Source: Rhodeus uyekii (lineage: Eukaryota > Chordata > Actinopteri > Cypriniformes > Acheilognathidae). Taken from it: a stretch of 64,000 nt of DNA. The position numbers were made by a program, and so were the translations under genes. The stretch's first letter is position 1. The number at the start of each line of letters is the position of its first letter. The stretch spans positions 558,001 to 622,000 of the forward strand of contig JAWRVZ010000155.1 in the NCBI GenBank assembly GCA_037043235.1. Reading direction: 5' to 3'. Below the pieces are notes generated by a model. The model ran no database searches, had not been told where the DNA came from, and saw only the letters and a list, made by a program, of their open reading frames with translations. Positions 49,385 to 64,000 of the stretch are shown one piece after another.

Positions 49385-49920
49385 TACTGTTAAAATGTTT
49401 GAGGTCCATCTTTTTTGTCTTCTTTTTTTCTTCAAAAAATGCTTTGTTGAGCAAGGATGCATTTGTCACAGTTCAAGGAAGGTCCAAAGATTATGATGAG
49501 TCAAAAAGGTTCCAATGTGAAAAAGAACAAACAAGCAAACTTAGGTAATCCACAACCACATGCAATCAAAGTGAAGATAGACACAGAGCCAACTAAAACA
49601 CAGTGATAATGATGACAAACAGCTGTGATGATAATCAGTGTCTAGTAAAAACTAATGAGTTGCGGAAAAACAAAGACAAAGAAAAGTCCATGAAAATTAA
49701 ACGTATGGAACATAAACGTGAACGCATTAAATTAATCAAAAGTGACAGTAAACACATTTAAAAACTGTATCATGGTTTTCACAAAAATATTAAGCAGCAC
49801 AACTGTTTTCAAAATTGACAATAATGTTTCTCGAGCAGCAAATCAGCATATTAGAATGATTTCTGAAGGACCATGTGAAAATTAGTCATTTTAAATTGTA
49901 ATAAAATTCCTATTTTTATT
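49385..49920 (-). repeat. dispersed fish repeat, reverse orientation, interrupted by about 270 bp
   Basis: Strings such as GAGCAAGGATGCATTTG, AAAAGTGACAGTAAA, CAGCACAACTGTTTTCAA and GCAAATCAGCATATTAGAATG are the reverse complement of the family seen at 23255. Between GGATGCATT (about 49466) and GCATTAAATTAATC (about 49725) lies unrelated sequence, consistent with a later insertion duplicating GCATT. Confidence 0.6.
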
Positions 49921-49930
49921 GTATTTTGAT

Positions 49931-49932
<2 letters not shown>

Positions 49933-50009
<77 letters not shown>
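49933..50009. repeat. (TA)n-(GA)n microsatellite
   Basis: About 40 bp of AT is followed by about 37 bp of AG. It is non-coding. Confidence 0.95.
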
Positions 50010-50013
<4 letters not shown>

Positions 50014-50559
50014 ATTAGCTTTGCACAGTCTGGAAAAAAGAAACCGCCAACCTGTAATGCACAAATCTGGATCTATTCAATGTTTATTTGTTTATATCAA
50101 ACAATAAATGATTGTTATTACCATTGCAAACTTTTATTAGCAGAACAGTGCCTTGAAAGCCTATAATATCTAGGTAGCACAGTGAGAGCACGCGTCCCGC
50201 TCGCGTCATGCGAGGACTTGTGTCAGCAAACAGCATGTCTAATTAGTGTTGTTTGTGAAATCAAAGCATAAATATTGTTATCTCACACACAAAGGTCCTC
50301 TGGGTGCCCCTACGGGCCCCTGCAATGTCTCGACTCGGGTATGACGATGGGCTCTTTTGACTTACCAGTGTACTGAAGTACCGAGGGGGGGCTCCCAGGG
50401 CCCCGTGCAAAGCCAATGTGTTTTGCACCAGCGAGCGTCATATGCTTGTGAAAATCTGGATATGTATATGGTTTCGCATCTGATTTATCTTGCATTTTTA
50501 ATTGTTGGGAGTAACAGTAAAAGCCTCTAATATCATGGATTAATGACTGAAAGTGCCAT

Positions 50560-51101
50560 TGGTTTCAACAGACAAGACAGCAGAGGCACAGCACTAACAC
50601 GACCAGCCTGTGTGCGCAGCCCATGTGTGCGGTGTGTGGACAGCAAGTGTGTCCACATCCGTCCGATCGTTTGCTGAGTCAGGAGGACGCACCCGCTCGC
50701 GCTGCTCTTTCTTGTTTTCCCCTATATTCTTATCTCATTGACCCATGTGCTTTGACGTTATGCTCAAGTGACGTCCGGTTTCACGGCTCAGATCGCGCCA
50801 TGCGTCCCGGGAAGCGCCGGATCCCTGTTTTCGGTGGAGTATGAACTTGTTTCTTCTAGCGCAGGATCCACTGGATCTTTTCTGCCTGGATGTGTGTGTT
50901 TACTGGCGGATCGTTGCGCACCTGACACTCTTTCACTTTTACAGCGCGTGTTTAATGAATGAACCGCTCGCTTTTTCGTTCTGCTGACGGATTGTACCGT
51001 GTCCGACCTTCATTGCGGAAAACAGCAAGAGACTGATGTGAAAACCCGCCGCTGAAGTACGTGCTCCACGAGCCTTGTTCCAGCGTACTGCTGCTGTGAT
51101 C

Positions 51102-51103
<2 letters not shown>
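50560..51103 (+). promoter_or_regulatory. rhobtb3: rhobtb3 promoter and exon 1 (5' untranslated, ends in AT of the start codon)
   Basis: This CpG-richer segment leads to a strong donor, GATCAT|GTAAGT, at 51103/51104. The last two exonic bases (51102-51103, AT) supply the first two bases of the initiation codon, completed by the G at 52256. The transcription start is not located. Frames of up to 99 codons here are chance. Confidence 0.65.
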
Positions 51104-61354
<10,251 letters not shown>

Positions 61355-62980
61355 GTGAGAGAGAACGTGCACTGCTTGCGATATTATGGCTGATGTTGTT
61401 CAAGGCAACTTCTGTTGGATAACGACTGCAATACATTGACCTTTATAGCTTTTAATTTTCATGAGGAAAAAACACACAGATAAAATCTCTTTAGTAACTC
61501 AGCTGTTTCTGAAAATTAGATTAAATGGAGACTCCTGCTTCTCAGATTGCTTGAAAGAAAACACTAGTAATCGATATGAATGTGAATATTTGAAATAAGT
61601 TCAATGAGTAGAGGTATCAAAGATTTTATAATATTATTTTATTTAGATAATCTAATTCTCCTGCGCTAAGAAAGAGCTCATTTCCTCTGGGTAGAGCTTA
61701 TTTCATTGCAATGTGCCGGCGGCATTTCTTTTTCCATGTTCAATCCTGTCACAAGCATAAATATGAAGCGAGATTAGCATTATAGAAGGAAACATTTTCC
61801 TCAGTTCTTCTGGTTTAGGCGACTCAATTGAGTTACGGTTGCAATTTTCTCTCCCATTCTCTGCTTTATCTTTTCAGCTCTGCAATTGTGTTTTCTTTTA
61901 GGTTTGAAAAGAAGGATTTTTGTAGAATGGTTTAAATTTTTTAAATGGCTTTCATTTGGAGGATTTTGGTTTGTTTGTAAGGCCTGTGTGATATATGGTT
62001 CTACACGTGCCTGTATGACGGCTGTCCACTCTATGAGACCCCGGAGCTGTGGGGCTGATTACCATGGTTGGAAGGACAGAGAGATCTGTGTGTTTGTATG
62101 TGCGCTTTGGATTTCCAGCTTAAGTGTGTGTGTCTGTGACTGTACATGAAGATGAGGAAAGTAAATAAGAGAAACCAGATGTACATAATTATATACTACT
62201 ATATTTGTATGAACATAAAAAGATTAAACTACTGAGACTGAACACTGAACAAATGTCACAGACGTTTGGCAAACAGAAATGGAATAATGAGTCCCTGAAC
62301 AGAGCGGGGGTCAATATTAAGTAGCAGTCCGTATCTAGTGTGGCCAGCAGCTGCTTTAAGTTCTCAGTACATCTCAACCTCATGGACTGAGCCAGATTTG
62401 CCAGTTCTTGCTGTGAGATGTTACTCTTCCATCAACGCACTTGCAAATTCCCGAACATGTCTGAGGGACAAATGGCTTCACGTGGTTTGGCACTGTACAG
62501 ACATTGCAGTTTATTAGTCTGTTCACATCTGCAATCCTCATCCTCCCTGCAGCAGGTGTATGGCATGTTCTCAGAGGTGATCAGGGACCCTGGGTATCTT
62601 TCTCCTGGTGTTATTTAGAGGCAGTAGAAAGGTCTCTTTAGTGTCCTAAGTTATTGTAACTTTATAGTCTACAACCTGTAAACTTTTACTGTCTTAAGGA
62701 CTATTTCACAGGAGAGTGTGCAATAATATTGTTAATTGAACAAGCAGTGAAAATATTCTTTAAACCCTTTCCAATAAATTTAATTTAAGTTTATTTGGAT
62801 TTTACACAATTATATTTAAAAGACAGAATAGTGAAAAATGGATATTCATGAGTTTATGTGCCTCTGTAGAAATGTATGATTATGGTCAAGAACGTCATAT
62901 TTTAACGTAAAATCAAAAGAAAGAATTAGAAAATTATGTTTTCAATCAATCAATAAATGTTATCTTTTAACCCACTAAAA
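61355..62980. other. rhobtb3 intron 6, left part
   Basis: I searched for the expected downstream exons (the remainder of the first BTB and the second BTB domain) and found none. It is read as intron continuing beyond the window. Confidence 0.5.
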
Positions 62981-63277
62981 CAGTGGTTCCCAACCTTTTT
63001 TGCGCCGCGGACCGGACAATGTTTGATAATTTTACCGCGGAGAGCGATATTATGCTGAACTTCTGACCTTGGGTGAATGGGGGTTAGCAGCAAAACTCAA
63101 CTCAGCTTCTGACAGGGAAGCGAAACACACCTCCTCACTGCCAAAGCTACAGCCGCTCAACTCCACTACGTAAATTGGATATAATATAATTTCCTTGGGC
63201 GGGACAATAACAAGTTCCGCGATCCAATCCGCGGCCCGGTACCACATCGTCCGCGGACTGGGGGTTGGGGATCACTG
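62981..63277. mobile_element. hAT MITE with perfect 8-bp target duplication
   Basis: The termini are CAGTGGTTCCCAACC and the inverted GGTTGGGGATCACTG. They are flanked on both sides by CACTAAAA (62973-62980, 63278-63285). It is 297 bp with internal CCGCGGACC/GTCCGCGGAC pairs near the ends. It is non-coding and looks recent. Confidence 0.88.
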
Positions 63278-63285
63278 CACTAAAA

Positions 63286-64000
63286 GAAAGACTTTATACA
63301 TACACACACACACACACACATCAAAAAAAATTCTCCCCACCACATTGCAATAAATACATTTTTAATTGTACATTTTTATTCTATCAGGATTAATTGAACT
63401 GCCTTCATTGTATAAATTATATTAGAGTAATTTACAGTACAGACTTACTCTGTCACAGGTTTTCCTGGCTCTCTCACATCCACCACTCAGCGTTCCTTGC
63501 CACCAGAGTACTAATCACTAATCACACACCTCAGTGTCAGGCCTTGAACAAGGAAAGACTCCCCTTGATCGCACAACGTATTCAGTTCTTCTACAAAGAC
63601 TGTTAACCTTGTGCTTTCTATTCTTGTTACCCACTTCCTGTGCTTACCTTCATCAACAGTGCCATACTGAGGCTTCTACCAGCTCATCATCTGCTCCTTT
63701 CACTATCCGTAATCTAAGGAGACATTCATTATTCCCTGCTCCCTTCATCGATTATCTACTTCTCTCACCAATTGTGTTCGCTGTGTGTCCACAATAGTGT
63801 TTTTTTGGATTCACCCCATACCTTCTCAGTGTGTATATCCTGACACACTCAGAATAATGGAAATAACAAAACTAAACTAAAAAATAAAGCTCATTACGGA
63901 CTCATTATGTAATGAGGATTGGAGTCAGTCAATTTTATGTATTCTGGCTGCTATATATAGCAAGCGATTCATCTTATTATTTTATATTATTTTATGCATT
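63286..64000. other. rhobtb3 intron 6, right part
   Basis: A short (CA)n tract lies at 63301-63321. The rest has chance frames below 90 codons. I see nothing else supportable. Confidence 0.4.

Noticed and set aside
50310..50495. GC-richer 61-codon frame upstream of rhobtb3
   Set aside because: No match that I recognise; the GGGCCCC motifs on both sides suggest a transposon or promoter edge rather than a gene, but the evidence is too thin to call either.
61886..62618. Frames of 87 and 66 codons after rhobtb3 exon 6, considered as exon 7
   Set aside because: Neither resembles the expected end of the first BTB or the second BTB domain, and neither joins in phase with exon 6.

Overview
This window is vertebrate nuclear DNA, almost certainly from a teleost and most likely a cypriniform fish. 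Split genes with GT-AG introns encode proteins nearly co-linear with human orthologues. The spaces between them are full of palindromic MITEs, Tc1, hAT and Tigger-type remnants, tRNA-derived SINE tails and long (CA)n, (TA)n, (TC)n and (ATCT)n microsatellites of the kind common in carp and zebrafish genomes. The family assignments of repeats rest on memory of typical sequences. Gene structures were assembled by eye from splice sites and reading frame, and in every complete gene the summed exon lengths are a multiple of three.

Layout. 1-7.4 kb has no recognisable gene. It is a transposon-rich flank with two nested hAT elements carrying perfect 8-bp target duplications, a Tigger-like element and Tc1 debris, plus one possible promoter near 5.5 kb. 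7.5-19.6 kb holds dcaf12 on the minus strand (9 coding exons, 461 aa). 19.6-24.6 kb is intergenic, with a 66-bp-stem hairpin and a dead Tc1-like transposon. 24.6-29.45 kb holds ubap1 on the minus strand (6 coding exons, 454 aa, plus a 5' untranslated exon with a YY1-type motif). 30.8-40.1 kb holds ube2r2 on the plus strand (5 coding exons, 250 aa). It converges on nudt2 on the minus strand (2 coding exons, 147 aa, 40.2-41.7 kb). nudt2 is divergent from rfesd on the plus strand (3 coding exons, 165 aa, 43.7-44.5 kb) across a short probable shared promoter. 44.6-50.5 kb is intergenic. 50.6 kb to the right edge holds the first six exons (363 codons) of rhobtb3 on the plus strand, cut off by the window end before its second BTB domain.

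The first four genes belong together on human 9p13 and the last two on human 5q15. These human regions are separate, but both correspond to parts of the chicken Z chromosome, so the window may preserve, or have re-created, linkage from one ancestral chromosome. Four of the six genes act in ubiquitin biology: a CRL4 substrate receptor (dcaf12), a ubiquitin-binding ESCRT-I subunit (ubap1), an E2 enzyme (ube2r2) and a BTB/CUL3-type protein (rhobtb3). NUDT2 hydrolyses Ap4A, and RFESD is a small Rieske protein of unknown role.

I found no operon, CRISPR array, viral genome, rRNA or functional tRNA gene, and no convincing new biological system. The most unusual genic feature is the rhobtb3 initiation codon, which is split AT|G across the first intron.
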